A stretch of 64,000 nucleotides of DNA from Shinella yambaruensis (GTDB lineage: Bacteria > Pseudomonadota > Alphaproteobacteria > Rhizobiales > Rhizobiaceae): assembly GCF_022899355.1 (NCBI RefSeq), contig NZ_JALJCK010000008.1, positions 62,001 through 126,000 on the forward strand, given 5' to 3'. Each line of letters opens with the position of its first letter. Position 1 is the first letter of the stretch. Made by a program: the position numbers and the translations under genes. Below, one piece after another: positions 35,906-45,305 of this stretch. Under the pieces are notes generated by a model that was not told where the DNA came from, did not search any database, and worked only from the letters and a program-made list of their open reading frames with translations.

Positions 35906-38557
35906 ATGCCCGTTGAAACGAAAACCACCTGCCCCTATTGCGGCGTCGGCTGCGGGGTGATCGCCGCGGTCGGCGAGGACGGCGCGGTTTCCGTCAGGGG
36001 CGATCCGGACCATCCCTCGAACTACGGCCGGCTCTGCTCGAAGGGCTCGGCGCTCGCCGAGACGATCGATCTCGACGGCCGCATCCTCCATCCCGAGATC
36101 GCCGGCCGGCAATCGACATGGGACGAGGCGCTCGACCTCGTCGCGGAGAAATTCTCCGCCGCCATCGCCGAACACGGCCCGGATTCCGTCGCCTTCTACG
36201 TCTCCGGCCAGCTCTTGACGGAGGACTACTACGTCGCCAACAAGCTGATGAAGGGTTTTGTCGGCTCGGCGAACATCGACACCAATTCGCGGCTGTGCAT
36301 GTCTTCCTCCGTCGCCGGCCACCGCCGGGCCTTCGGGGCCGATACGGTGCCGGGGACCTACGAGGACCTGGAGCTTGCCGACCTGGTCGTCCTCGCCGGC
36401 TCGAACCTCGCCTGGTGCCACCCGGTGCTCTACCAGCGGCTGGCCGCGGCCAAGGCGCGGCGGCCGGGCCTGAAGGTGGTGGTCATCGATCCGCGCCGCA
36501 CCATGACGGCGGATATCGCGGACCTCCATCTCGCCATCCGGCCGGATACGGATGTGGCGCTGTTCGCCGGCCTGTTCTCCCATCTCGTCAAGAACGGCGC
36601 GGTGGACCAGAATTTCATCGCGGCGCACACGATGGGCTTTTCCGAGGCGTTCGCGGCGGCGGTTTCCTTTCCGGAGGCGCTGGAGCGGACCGGCCTGCCG
36701 GCCATGCAGCTTCGCGAATTCTACCGGCTGTTCACGGCGAGCGAAAAGGTGGTGACCTGCTACAGCCAGGGCGTCAACCAGTCCTCCTCCGGTACCGACA
36801 AGGTCAACGCCATCCTCAATTGCCACCTCGCCACCGGCCGCATCGGCCGGCCGGGCATGGGGCCGTTCTCGCTGACCGGCCAGCCCAACGCCATGGGCGG
36901 GCGCGAGGTCGGCGGCCTTGCCAACATGCTGGCCGCCCATATGGAGATCGAAAGCGCGGAAGACCGCGACCGCGTGCAGCGCTTCTGGCAGGCACCGCGC
37001 ATCGCCGAGAAGCCGGGGCTGAAGGCGGTCGACCTGTTCTGTGCAGTGGCGGAGGGGCGCATCAGGGCGCTGTGGATCATGGCGACCAATCCGGTCGTCT
37101 CGATGCCGGACGCCGATGCCGTCGAGGCGGCGATCAGGGCCTGTCCCTTCGTCGTCGTCTCCGACATCCTGCGCGAGACGGACACCGCCCGCCACGCCGA
37201 TGTGCTCCTGCCCTCGCGCGGCTGGGGCGAGAAGGACGGCACCGTCACCAATTCCGAACGGCGCGTCTCCCGCCAGCGGGCGTTCCTCGGCGCGCCGGGC
37301 GAGGCACGGGCGGACTGGTGGCAGCTGGCCGAGGTCGGCCGGCGCATGGGCTTTGCGCGTGCGTTCGCCTATGACGGGGCGTCGGGGATCTTCGCCGAGC
37401 ATGCGGCGCTCTCCGCCTTCGAGAACGGCGGCAGCCGGGATTTCGATATCGGCACCCATGCCGGCATCGGGCCGGTGGCCTATGACGCGCTTTCGCCCTT
37501 CCAGTGGCCGCAGCCGGCAGGCCGCGGGGAGGGGGAAACCCGGTTCTTCGCGAACGGCGGCTTCTATCATCCGGACGGCCGGGCGCGCTTCGTCGCCGTC
37601 ATGCCCGCCGCGGCCGACCGCACCGATGCCGCCTATCCCTTCACGCTGAATACCGGCCGCATCCGTGACCAGTGGCACACCATGACGCGATCCGGCAAAA
37701 GCGCCCGCCTTTCCACCCATATCGCGGAACCCTTTGCCGAGCTTCACCCGCGCGATGCGCTGGAGATCGGCGTCGTGCCCGCCGGCCTGGTCGAGATCGA
37801 AAGCCCGCGCGGCAGCGTGGTGGTGCGCGCCCTCGTCACGGACCGGCAGGCGCGGGGCAGCCTCTTCGCGCCGATGCACTGGAACGACCAGTTCGCGGCG
37901 AAAGCCCGCGTCGACACCCTCGTGCCGCCGCTGACGGACAGGATCTCCGGCCAGCCGGCCTCGAAGAACGTCGCCGTCGCCGCCCGCCCGTTCAAGGCCG
38001 CCTCCTATGCCTTCGCCGTGTCGCGGGAAAGGCCGGAAGGGCTCGAGGCCGCCTATTGGGCGCTGGCGAAGGCCGAGGGCGGCTGGCGGCTGGAGCTTGC
38101 CTTCGATCGTCCCGAGGAGGACTGGGCCGCCTGGTGCCGGCGTGCCTTCGCCATCCCGGACGCGGTCGAACCGCTCGGTTACGCCGACCGGGAGACCGGC
38201 GAGATCCGTCTCGCCTTCTTCGACGGCCCGCGCCTGCTCGCGGCCTTCTTCCTTGCGCGCGAACCGGTGGCGGTGGCACGCAACTGGGCGATCGCGCAGC
38301 TTTCGGCCGGGCATGCGAACCTGCGCCGGCGCTTCGCCCTCGTCGCCGGCCGGCCGGGGGCGGACAGGCCGGATCCCGGCGCCACGGTCTGCGCCTGCTT
38401 CGGCGTCGGCGTCAACCAGATCGTCGCGGCCGTGCGCGGCGGATGCCACGGTGTCGAAGCGGTCGGGGCGGCGCTCAAGGCCGGCACAAATTGCGGTTCC
38501 TGCCGCGGGGAGATCCGCAGCATCGTCGACAGGTGTCTTGCCGCGGCAGCGGAATGA
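35906..38557 (+). CDS. nasA: Assimilatory nitrate reductase, catalytic subunit
   Basis: 883 residues. The N-terminal [4Fe-4S] motif is C-x2-C-x3-C (TCPYCGVGC) plus Cys in RLCSKGSAL. Molybdenum ligand Cys lies in TNSRLCMSSS. Molybdopterin-dinucleotide oxidoreductase domains cover most of the length. The C-terminus adds a BFD-like [2Fe-2S] domain (VCACFGVGVNQI...GTNCGSCRGEI), which suggests it receives electrons through this domain; no separate NADH-dependent reductase subunit (NasC type) is in the cluster. Reduces nitrate to nitrite in the cytoplasm. Confidence 0.95.
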   Translation: MPVETKTTCPYCGVGCGVIAAVGEDGAVSVRGDPDHPSNYGRLCSKGSALAETIDLDGRILHPEIAGRQSTWDEALDLVAEKFSAAIAEHGPDSVAFYVSGQLLTEDYYVANKLMKGFVGSANIDTNSRLCMSSSVAGHRRAFGADTVPGTYEDLELADLVVLAGSNLAWCHPVLYQRLAAAKARRPGLKVVVIDPRRTMTADIADLHLAIRPDTDVALFAGLFSHLVKNGAVDQNFIAAHTMGFSEAFAAAVSFPEALERTGLPAMQLREFYRLFTASEKVVTCYSQGVNQSSSGTDKVNAILNCHLATGRIGRPGMGPFSLTGQPNAMGGREVGGLANMLAAHMEIESAEDRDRVQRFWQAPRIAEKPGLKAVDLFCAVAEGRIRALWIMATNPVVSMPDADAVEAAIRACPFVVVSDILRETDTARHADVLLPSRGWGEKDGTVTNSERRVSRQRAFLGAPGEARADWWQLAEVGRRMGFARAFAYDGASGIFAEHAALSAFENGGSRDFDIGTHAGIGPVAYDALSPFQWPQPAGRGEGETRFFANGGFYHPDGRARFVAVMPAAADRTDAAYPFTLNTGRIRDQWHTMTRSGKSARLSTHIAEPFAELHPRDALEIGVVPAGLVEIESPRGSVVVRALVTDRQARGSLFAPMHWNDQFAAKARVDTLVPPLTDRISGQPASKNVAVAARPFKAASYAFAVSRERPEGLEAAYWALAKAEGGWRLELAFDRPEEDWAAWCRRAFAIPDAVEPLGYADRETGEIRLAFFDGPRLLAAFFLAREPVAVARNWAIAQLSAGHANLRRRFALVAGRPGADRPDPGATVCACFGVGVNQIVAAVRGGCHGVEAVGAALKAGTNCGSCRGEIRSIVDRCLAAAAE

Positions 38558-38613
38558 GGGGGAGCCGGCGGCACCGGCCCTCGCGCCGGCCCCTGCGCCG
38601 AACGAGGATCGCG

Positions 38614-39402
38614 CTATCCGGCGGCGGCCTTGCGGCCGAAGGACAGCAGGTCGCGCGTATAGGCCTCGGCAGGGGCGGCGATCACCGCCTCCGTCCGGCC
38701 GAATTCGATGACGTCGCCGCGGCGCATGACGAGGAGCGTGTCGGAAATGTGCGCGACGACCTTGAGGTTGTGGGTGACGAAGAGCATCGAGAGGCCGCGG
38801 CTTTCCTTGAGGTCCGCGAGCAGGTTGAGGATCTGCGCCTGCACGGAGACGTCGAGCGCCGAGGTGGGCTCGTCGAGGATGAGCAGGCCCGGTTCCAGCG
38901 CCAGCGCCCGGGCGATCGCCACGCGCTGCGCCTGGCCGCCGGAAATCTCCCGCGCGCGTCGGTCGAGGAAATCGGCGGTGAGGCCGCAATCGGCGACGAG
39001 CGCGGCGATCTTCTCGCGCAGCGCCGGGCCTTGCCGCGCGCCGGCGGCCAGCAGGGGCTCGGCGACGATCTCGGCGATGGTGAGGCGCGGGCTCAGCGAC
39101 AGGAAGGGATTTTGCGAGACGACGCCGATCTTCTGGCGCGCGCCGCGCAGGGCGTCGCCCTGCAGTGCCAGCCAGTCCTGCCCGTCGAGCCGCACCGTGC
39201 CGCTTTCCACCGGCAGGAGGCGCAGGATGGCGCGCAGCAGGCTTGTCTTGCCCGAGCCGCTTTCCCCGACGATGCCGAGGGTCTCGCCCTTTTCAAGCCG
39301 GAAGCTGGCGCCGTTGACGGCCGGTTTCGGGCGCGGCGCGAAGAGGCCGGCGCGATAGCGGATGACGAGATCCCTGACGTCGAGCATCGGGGCCGGGCTC
39401 AT
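38614..39402 (-). CDS. Oligopeptide-type ABC transporter ATP-binding protein (DppF-like)
   Basis: 262 residues. Walker A GESGSGKTS, Q-loop VSQNPFLSLSP, ISGGQAQR (signature with I and A substitutions), LLILDEPTSALD and VTHN (switch His kept, next residue Asn rather than Asp). Last gene of the minus-strand operon that starts at the Lrp gene; overlaps the DppD-like gene by 4 nt. Convergent with nasA across 56 bp of GC-rich sequence without a clear T-run terminator. Confidence 0.9.
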   Translation of the reverse strand: MSPAPMLDVRDLVIRYRAGLFAPRPKPAVNGASFRLEKGETLGIVGESGSGKTSLLRAILRLLPVESGTVRLDGQDWLALQGDALRGARQKIGVVSQNPFLSLSPRLTIAEIVAEPLLAAGARQGPALREKIAALVADCGLTADFLDRRAREISGGQAQRVAIARALALEPGLLILDEPTSALDVSVQAQILNLLADLKESRGLSMLFVTHNLKVVAHISDTLLVMRRGDVIEFGRTEAVIAAPAEAYTRDLLSFGRKAAAG

Positions 39403-40352
39403 GCCGCATCCTCCGGCAGGTGGCAGAGCCAGGTGTGGCGGTCACGGGCGCGTTCGGGCGGCGGCTCGGCGGCGCAGACGGGCATGGCCTTCGGACAGCG
39501 CGGGGCGAAGGCGCAGCCGGCGATCCTCGTCCGCGGTGGCGGGATGGAGCCCTCGATGGCGGCAAGGCGGGCGCCGTGCGGGGCGGCATCCGGCAGGGCG
39601 GCGAGCAGCGCGCGCGTATAGGGATGGCCGGGCTTCTGCAGCACGGCCTCCACCGGGCCGGTCTCGACGGAGCGGCCGGCATAGAGCACCGTCGCCCGGT
39701 CGCAGGCCTCCGCGATGACATCCATGTCGTGGGTGATCATCAGCACGGTGAGGCCGCGCTCGGCGACGAGCTTGCGCAGCAGCGCGAGGACCTGCGCGCC
39801 GACGGAGACGTCGAGCGCCGTGGTCGGCTCGTCGGCGATGAGGAAGTCGGCGCCCGTCGCCAGCGCCTGGGCGATCACCACGCGCTGCTGCATGCCGCCG
39901 GAAAGCTGGTGCGGATAGCTCTTCAATACCCTTCCAGGATCGGGCAGGCCGGTGGCGGCGAGAAGGTCGGCCGCCTCCCTGCGGCGGGCCTCGCGCGGCA
40001 GGGTGCGGTGGGCGCGGATGACGTCGTCCATCTGGCGGGCGATGGAAAGCACCGGGTTGAGCGCGGCCGCGGGGTCCTGCGCGATCATGCCGATGCGCTT
40101 GCCGCGCAGGGCCTTCGCCTGTTCGCGCAGGTCCGCGCCGTCGAAATGGAAGCGTGCGGCCTCGATGCGGGCGCCTTTCGGCGCAAGGCCGAGCGTGGCC
40201 ATGCCGGTCATCGTCTTGCCGCAGCCGGATTCGCCGATGACGCCGTGGATCTCGCCGCGCTCGATCCTAAGGCTGACGGCGCGCACGGCATGCACCTCGC
40301 CCTCCGGCGTCGGGATGCGGACGCAGAGGTCGCTTATGTCAAGCAGGGGCAC
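39399..40352 (-). CDS. Oligopeptide-type ABC transporter ATP-binding protein (DppD-like)
   Basis: 317 residues from GTG 40352 (VPLLDISDLCVRI), chosen because GGGAGG lies 8 nt upstream and the DppD alignment begins there; an in-frame ATG lies further out. Walker A GESGCGKTM, Q-loop IAQDPAAALNP, LSGGMQQR, IADEPTTALD, ITHD, and a C-terminal Cys/Pro-rich oligopeptide-transporter tail (GCAFAPRCPKAMPVC). Overlaps the permease gene by 14 nt. Confidence 0.9.
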   Translation of the reverse strand: MPLLDISDLCVRIPTPEGEVHAVRAVSLRIERGEIHGVIGESGCGKTMTGMATLGLAPKGARIEAARFHFDGADLREQAKALRGKRIGMIAQDPAAALNPVLSIARQMDDVIRAHRTLPREARRREAADLLAATGLPDPGRVLKSYPHQLSGGMQQRVVIAQALATGADFLIADEPTTALDVSVGAQVLALLRKLVAERGLTVLMITHDMDVIAEACDRATVLYAGRSVETGPVEAVLQKPGHPYTRALLAALPDAAPHGARLAAIEGSIPPPRTRIAGCAFAPRCPKAMPVCAAEPPPERARDRHTWLCHLPEDAA

Positions 40353-41178
40353 GGACGGTCCCTCCCTTGCGCTCGCGCAGCGCATCGCCGAGCACGCTGA
40401 AGGCGAGCGCGACAATGAAGATCGTCAGGCCGGGCATGGCCGAATACCACCAGCGCGCCGGGAAGAACTTCCGGCCGGCATCGACCATCTGGCCCCAGTC
40501 GGCCGTCGGCGGCAGAACGCCAAGGCCGAGGAAGGAGAGGGCGGCGGCGGTCAGCAGCGCCGGGCCGACGTCGAGCGCGGCCTGCACGGTCAGCGGCCGG
40601 CCGGTGGCGGGCAGGATGTGGCGGGCGATGATGCGCGGATGCGACACGCCGGCAAGCCGCGCCGCTTCCACATAGGGCTGGCCGCGCAGCACCAGCACTT
40701 CCGCGCGGGCAAGCCGGGCATACCAGGGCCACCAGGTCACGGCGACGGCGATGATGCTGTTGAGGAAACCCGGGCCGAGGGCGGCGGCCATCAGCACGGC
40801 GAGCAGCAGCGCGGGAAAGGCGAGGAAGACGTCGGTGCCGCGCATCAGCGCCTCGTCGATCCAGCCGCCGAAATAGCCCGCCGCAAGGCCGACCGGCAGG
40901 CCGATGAGCAGCGAGAAGGCGACGATCAGCACGCCGTTGGTCAGCGAGACGCGGGTGCCGTAGATGATGCGGCTCAGGATGTCGCGGCCGAGATGGTCTG
41001 TGCCGAGCCAGTAGTCCGCCGAGGGCGGCGCGAGCTTCGCCAGCACGTTCGGCGCGCCGGCGCCCTGCGCGGGATAGGGCGCGATCCACGGCGCGAAGAG
41101 GCCGACGAAGACGAAGAGGAGGACGACGGCAAGGGCGATCGTGCCGGGCCAGCCGAGGCGGTGAACGAGCTTTTTCAT
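40339..41178 (-). CDS. Oligopeptide-type ABC transporter permease (DppC-like)
   Basis: 279 residues from ATG 41178. LGTDHLGRDILSRIIYGTRVS and the EAA-like loop AARLAGVSHPRIIARHILP are typical DppC motifs. Unfused here, in contrast to the paralogue at 25064. Overlaps the DppB-like gene by 4 nt. Confidence 0.92.
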   Translation of the reverse strand: MKKLVHRLGWPGTIALAVVLLFVFVGLFAPWIAPYPAQGAGAPNVLAKLAPPSADYWLGTDHLGRDILSRIIYGTRVSLTNGVLIVAFSLLIGLPVGLAAGYFGGWIDEALMRGTDVFLAFPALLLAVLMAAALGPGFLNSIIAVAVTWWPWYARLARAEVLVLRGQPYVEAARLAGVSHPRIIARHILPATGRPLTVQAALDVGPALLTAAALSFLGLGVLPPTADWGQMVDAGRKFFPARWWYSAMPGLTIFIVALAFSVLGDALRERKGGTVRAPA

Positions 41179-42197
41179 GAGAGCGCCACCCGCGGGTCGA
41201 CCAGCGCCTGGGCGATGTCGATGAGGAGGTTCATCACGACATAACAGATCGTCACCACCATGGTGACGGCCGCGATGACCGGAAAGTCCTTGGCGAGGAT
41301 CGCCTCGGAAACGTAGCGGCCGAGCCCCGGCCAGGCGAAGATGATCTCGACCAGCACCGCGCCGGTCAGCGCATAGGCGAAGGAGAGGCCGATCACCGTC
41401 AGGGCCGGACCCATGGCGTTCGGCAGCGCATGGCCGAACAGGATGCGCGGCTCGGACAGGCCGAGCGTGCGGGCGGCGACGACGTGGCGGCGCTCGAGGA
41501 TCTCGATCATCGCCGAGCGCGTCAGGCGCATGGCGACGCCGGCGGGGTAGGAGGCGAGCGTCAGCGCCGGCAGGACGAGATGGGTCACCGCATTGCCGAA
41601 GGCATCGAGCCGGCCGGCAAGGAGCGCGTCGACAAGCGTGAAATTGGTGACGACGGGCAGCGGCGCGCCGATCGCGATCTCGCGCGACAGCCGGCCGGAC
41701 AGCGGCAGGATGCCGAGCCATTGCGCGAAGACCAGCTGCAGGATCATGGCGAGGAAGAAGGTCGGCATGGCGACGGCGGCGATGGAGCCGAAGCTGCCGA
41801 GCCTGTCCGGCCACCTGCCCTGCCTTGCGGCCGCGAGCACGCCGAGCGGAATGCCGATAAGAAGCGCAAGGCCGGTGGAGAAGACCGCAAGCTCCAGCGT
41901 CGCCGGCAGGTAGGCCTTGAGGTCTTCGGCGATCAGCCGGCGCGACTTGTAGGAGACGCCGAAGTCGCCGGAGGCCATCGCGGCCGCGAAGGTGGCGAAG
42001 CGGGCGGGCAGGGGCGCGTCGAGGTTGAGTTCCTGGCGCGCCTTCTCGATCTGCTCGGCCGTCGGGCGCGGGCCGGCATAGAGCGCGGCCGGATCGGAGG
42101 GAACCACCTGCGCCACGATGAAGACCAGGAAGGTCACGCCGACGACGACGAAGGCGGAGAGGACCGTGCGGCGCAGGATGTAGCGGAGGAGTTCCAT
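41175..42197 (-). CDS. Oligopeptide-type ABC transporter permease (DppB-like)
   Basis: 340 residues, start ATG 42197 (MELLRYILRRTVLSAFVVVG). Six membrane segments; DPAALYAGPRPTAEQIEKARQELNLD and the EAA-like loop AARTLGLSEPRILFGHALPN match DppB. A 387-bp gap with broken palindromic repeats separates it from the binding-protein gene upstream. Confidence 0.92.
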   Translation of the reverse strand: MELLRYILRRTVLSAFVVVGVTFLVFIVAQVVPSDPAALYAGPRPTAEQIEKARQELNLDAPLPARFATFAAAMASGDFGVSYKSRRLIAEDLKAYLPATLELAVFSTGLALLIGIPLGVLAAARQGRWPDRLGSFGSIAAVAMPTFFLAMILQLVFAQWLGILPLSGRLSREIAIGAPLPVVTNFTLVDALLAGRLDAFGNAVTHLVLPALTLASYPAGVAMRLTRSAMIEILERRHVVAARTLGLSEPRILFGHALPNAMGPALTVIGLSFAYALTGAVLVEIIFAWPGLGRYVSEAILAKDFPVIAAVTMVVTICYVVMNLLIDIAQALVDPRVALS

Positions 42198-42246
42198 CAG
42201 CGGGCCGATCGCATGGCGGAGGGGAGGGTGAAAGGACTGCGGCGAG

Positions 42247-42552
42247 CACCCCCGCTGCCTGCCGGCATCTTCCGGGCGGACGCGTTGCGCCGGGCCGGAT
42301 GCGGGGCGCGGGTGCCATGATCGGACGGGTTCGCCTGCGGCATTCTCCCCATGTCGCTGCCGCGACCTCCTCCCCGAGGGGGAGAAGGGAGCAGGCAGGA
42401 CGGGTCCGCCCCATGGGCACGACCTCTCGCCGCCAAAGGAGAGGTCGCGAGGCGGGAACCCGGCTTCAACGGCACCGTCGAAGAAGGGCGGAGCGCCACC
42501 CCACCGGATCTCCTCCTTTCAGGGGGAGATGGCCGGCAGGCCAAGGAGGGGT
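42247..42552. repeat. Degenerate mosaic of palindromic repeats A and B
   Basis: Within the 42198-42584 gap. A family A left-arm remnant begins near 42247, a B-type hairpin (CTCCCCGAGGGGGAG) lies near 42368, and an A-type right arm ends near 42552. No open frame or promoter is convincing in this stretch. It separates the binding-protein gene from its permeases, as copy A1 does in the 22-28 kb operon. Confidence 0.6.
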
Positions 42553-42584
42553 GCGCGCGCGTCATCTGGGGGTTTCCCGTTCCG

Positions 42585-44150
42585 TTACCGGCTCAGTTCG
42601 TTGACGAAGGTGACATGGCCATAGGCCGGATTGTCGGTGTAGCCCTTGATGTCCGAGCGGATGATGTGGACGTTCGGCCGGTCGACCATGAAGACGGCCG
42701 CCGCTTCCTCGATCACCGTGCGCTGCGCCTCGATGAAGAGGGCTTCGGCGCGGGGGCGGTCGGTGCCGGAGAGCTTGGCCGCCTCGTCGATCTTGGCGTC
42801 CACCTCGGGGTTGGAATAGTAGCCGAGGTTGAAGTTCGGCTTTTCTTCCGTGTGGAACAGGTTGAAGAGGTAGTCGTAGGGCGTGACGAAGGTCGGCCAC
42901 CAGAACATGACGAAGATATCCTGCGCGGCCTTCGGGTCCGACTTGCCGAGCTGCCATTGCGCTTCCCAGGCCATCGGCTGCAGCGTCAGCGTGATGCCGA
43001 GGGTTTCGAGGTTCGCCTTCCAGAGTTCGCCGGCTACGGCCGAAAGCGCCTGGGTGGTGGAATAGGTCATGACCAGCTCCAGCCCCGGCTCGATGCCTTC
43101 CTCCGCCAGCAGCGCCCTGGCGGCTTCCAGGTCGGTGCTGGGGATCGGCGCATCGGCGTCATGGCCCCAGATGCCGGCGGGCACGACGCCCTTGGCGCGG
43201 GTGCCGAGGCCCATCGTGCCGGCGGCGATCACGTCGTCATAGGGGAAGGCGAGCGACAGCGCCTGGCGCACCTTCACCTTGTCGAGCGGCGCACGCTTGA
43301 CGTTGTAGAGGCCGAACAGCGTTTCGAAGGAGGGGTTGGAGACGACGTTGAGGTCCGGATTGGCCTTCATCGCCTCGAGGTTCTCGAAGGGAATGGAATA
43401 GGTCCAGTCGGCCTGGCCGCTCTCGATCATGTTCTGGGCGAGCGTCGTGTCCTCGATGATCTCGAAGGAGATCGTCTGGAAGGCGCCGTCCGGCACGGTG
43501 TCCCAGTAGCCTTCGACGCGGTCGAGCACCGCGCGCTGGCCAGGCTCGTAGCGCGAGATCCTGAACGGGCCGGTGCCGGCATCGTTGCCGGCGTTGAACC
43601 AGGCATTGTCCTTGTCGAAGGAGGAGGGCGCGTAGATCCAGGCGGCAAAACCGGCCGAGGCGATGAGGTCGAGCGGCTGCGGCTCGGAGAGCTGGAAGAC
43701 GACCTTCAGCGGCTCGGGCGTCTCGATCGCGGTGACCGGACCCCAGATGAAGGCCGCGCCGCCGCCGATCTTCTTGGTGCGCTCGATGGAGCCCTTGACG
43801 GCCTCGGAGGTCAGCGGCGTGCCGTCGTGGAATGTCACGCCGTCGCGCAGGGTGAAGGTCCAGGTCTTGCCGTCGGCGCTCACCTCCCAGGCGGTGGCGA
43901 GCCGGGGCTCGATCTTCGCCTCCGTCTTCTCGTCGCCGGGAATGTAGCGCGTCAGGCCCTCATAGACATTGGCCAGCACCGCGCCGTCGTTGGAGAACGA
44001 GGTCGCCGGGTCGAGGTCCGGGAAGCTCGTCGGATAGGCGAGCGTGAAGATCTGGCTGGCGCCCTGCGCCATGGCGAAGTTCCAGCGCGCGGTGGCGGCG
44101 GTGGCGAGGGCGGCAAGGACGGTGGTCTTCAGGAAATTGCGGCGGTTCAT
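42585..44150 (-). CDS. Oligopeptide-type ABC transporter binding protein (family 5)
   Basis: 521 residues. Tat-type signal (NRRNFLKTT, then AALATAATARWNFAMAQG). Family 5 motifs: PDLDPATSFSNDGAVLANVYEGL, LATAWEVSADGKTWTFTLRDGVTFHDG, NDAGTGPFRI. Same operon as HyuA and DUF917 proteins, so the ligand is perhaps a cyclic amide, hydantoin-like or modified peptide compound (inference). Confidence 0.9.
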   Translation of the reverse strand: MNRRNFLKTTVLAALATAATARWNFAMAQGASQIFTLAYPTSFPDLDPATSFSNDGAVLANVYEGLTRYIPGDEKTEAKIEPRLATAWEVSADGKTWTFTLRDGVTFHDGTPLTSEAVKGSIERTKKIGGGAAFIWGPVTAIETPEPLKVVFQLSEPQPLDLIASAGFAAWIYAPSSFDKDNAWFNAGNDAGTGPFRISRYEPGQRAVLDRVEGYWDTVPDGAFQTISFEIIEDTTLAQNMIESGQADWTYSIPFENLEAMKANPDLNVVSNPSFETLFGLYNVKRAPLDKVKVRQALSLAFPYDDVIAAGTMGLGTRAKGVVPAGIWGHDADAPIPSTDLEAARALLAEEGIEPGLELVMTYSTTQALSAVAGELWKANLETLGITLTLQPMAWEAQWQLGKSDPKAAQDIFVMFWWPTFVTPYDYLFNLFHTEEKPNFNLGYYSNPEVDAKIDEAAKLSGTDRPRAEALFIEAQRTVIEEAAAVFMVDRPNVHIIRSDIKGYTDNPAYGHVTFVNELSR

Positions 44151-44183
44151 GTCGGGCTCCCAATGGATGGTTTGATCGGACGA

Positions 44184-45305
44184 TCAGGTGTCTTCTTCGT
44201 AATGCGGGACCGCGGGCGCATCGGCGGAGACGCCCATCGGCACGAAGTCGAAATCATAGCCGAAGGCCCGGGGGCCGACGGAGGCGAGCGCGATCTCGCT
44301 GCGCAGCAGCACCGGCGCGGGCATGGACAGCACGTCGATGCGCAGGCCGTAGCGCAGCTCCTCCGTGCCGATGGCGCGGCCGGTCTCCGAATCCACGATG
44401 CAGATGAGGTCCGGCACCATGGTGATGATCGTCTCGCCCTCGCGGGCGATGAGATATTCGTTCTGGATCTCGACGGTCAGCGTGCGGCCGGCATCGCCAT
44501 CCAGCCCCGCCACGGTCAGCTTGCCGCGGGTGAAGCCGGCCATGACGCGGCGGCCGATATCGGTCACCTTGCCGCGCATCAGCCGCACGCCGCCGGATTG
44601 CTTCAGGATCGCCTCGACCGGGTCCGCCTTGGCGGCGCGGGCGGTGAGCACGGCGTCGCCGAGGCTCCAGGCCTGGCTCGTCGTGTGCGGCACGCCGAAG
44701 CGGCGCACGAAGTCGCCCGACATCGGCGCGGTCGTCATCAGCGCGGTGCAGCCCATGGCGATGGTGCTGGCGCGCAGCAGCTTTTCCAGCATTTTCGGCG
44801 TGGTGGCGTCGGTGACGACCAGCACGTTGCCGTCCGCATCGGCGAGCGCCGCCGGCTGCACCGGCTGGCCATGGATGAAGAAGGTCGTCATCTGCACCTC
44901 CGGGAAGGCGCGGCCCATGCCGTCGGCATCGACGACCGGCAGGTCCACCATGGCCGCCGTCAGCATCGGCGCGATGCCGTTGCCGCCGCCCACCTCGTCG
45001 CCGAGCAGCGCATCGACCTTGCGGCCCATATGGCGCTCCAGCGCGTGCAGGAGCCGCACGCCCTCGCCGCCCTCGGCGATCTTCTCGATGCCGACGGTGG
45101 GCGCGCCGATGCCGCCGATGCCGATGATCTGCGCATCCGGGTCCATGTCGGCCGGGCGCACCATGCGGATGCGTTTACCCTCCCGCAGCAGCGCCTTGGC
45201 GCGCAGCGCGCCGTGATAGGTGCTGCCGCCGCCGCCGGTGCCGAGGATGCCGCAGCCGATGGCGATGCGGTCGATATCCGCCTCGGTGAGCGTCCAGTAT
45301 TTCAT
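44184..45305 (-). CDS. DUF917-family protein
   Basis: 373 residues. Recognised from the N-terminal GCGILGTGGGGSTYHGAL, GIGGIGAPTVGIEK and EVGGGNGIAPM motifs. Function of the family is unsettled; members repeatedly occur beside hydantoinase/oxoprolinase HyuA genes and may be a partner subunit. Here it overlaps HyuA by 4 nt (ATGA). No signal peptide. Confidence 0.85.
   Translation of the reverse strand: MKYWTLTEADIDRIAIGCGILGTGGGGSTYHGALRAKALLREGKRIRMVRPADMDPDAQIIGIGGIGAPTVGIEKIAEGGEGVRLLHALERHMGRKVDALLGDEVGGGNGIAPMLTAAMVDLPVVDADGMGRAFPEVQMTTFFIHGQPVQPAALADADGNVLVVTDATTPKMLEKLLRASTIAMGCTALMTTAPMSGDFVRRFGVPHTTSQAWSLGDAVLTARAAKADPVEAILKQSGGVRLMRGKVTDIGRRVMAGFTRGKLTVAGLDGDAGRTLTVEIQNEYLIAREGETIITMVPDLICIVDSETGRAIGTEELRYGLRIDVLSMPAPVLLRSEIALASVGPRAFGYDFDFVPMGVSADAPAVPHYEEDT

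Noticed and set aside
38558-38613. Terminator between nasA and the DppF-like gene
   Set aside because: GC-rich and partly self-complementary, but no T-run and no single clean stem.
35639-38989. A very long minus-strand open frame (over 1,100 codons) opposite nasA
   Set aside because: It is rich in Arg, Ala, Gly, Asp and His with no domain, and mirrors the high-GC codon pattern of nasA and the adjacent repeat. A shadow frame.
40339-42420. Fusion of the minus-strand DppC-like permease with upstream sequence
   Set aside because: The upstream part is the DppB-like gene out of frame plus repeat sequence; the ATG at 41178 has a normal DppC start.
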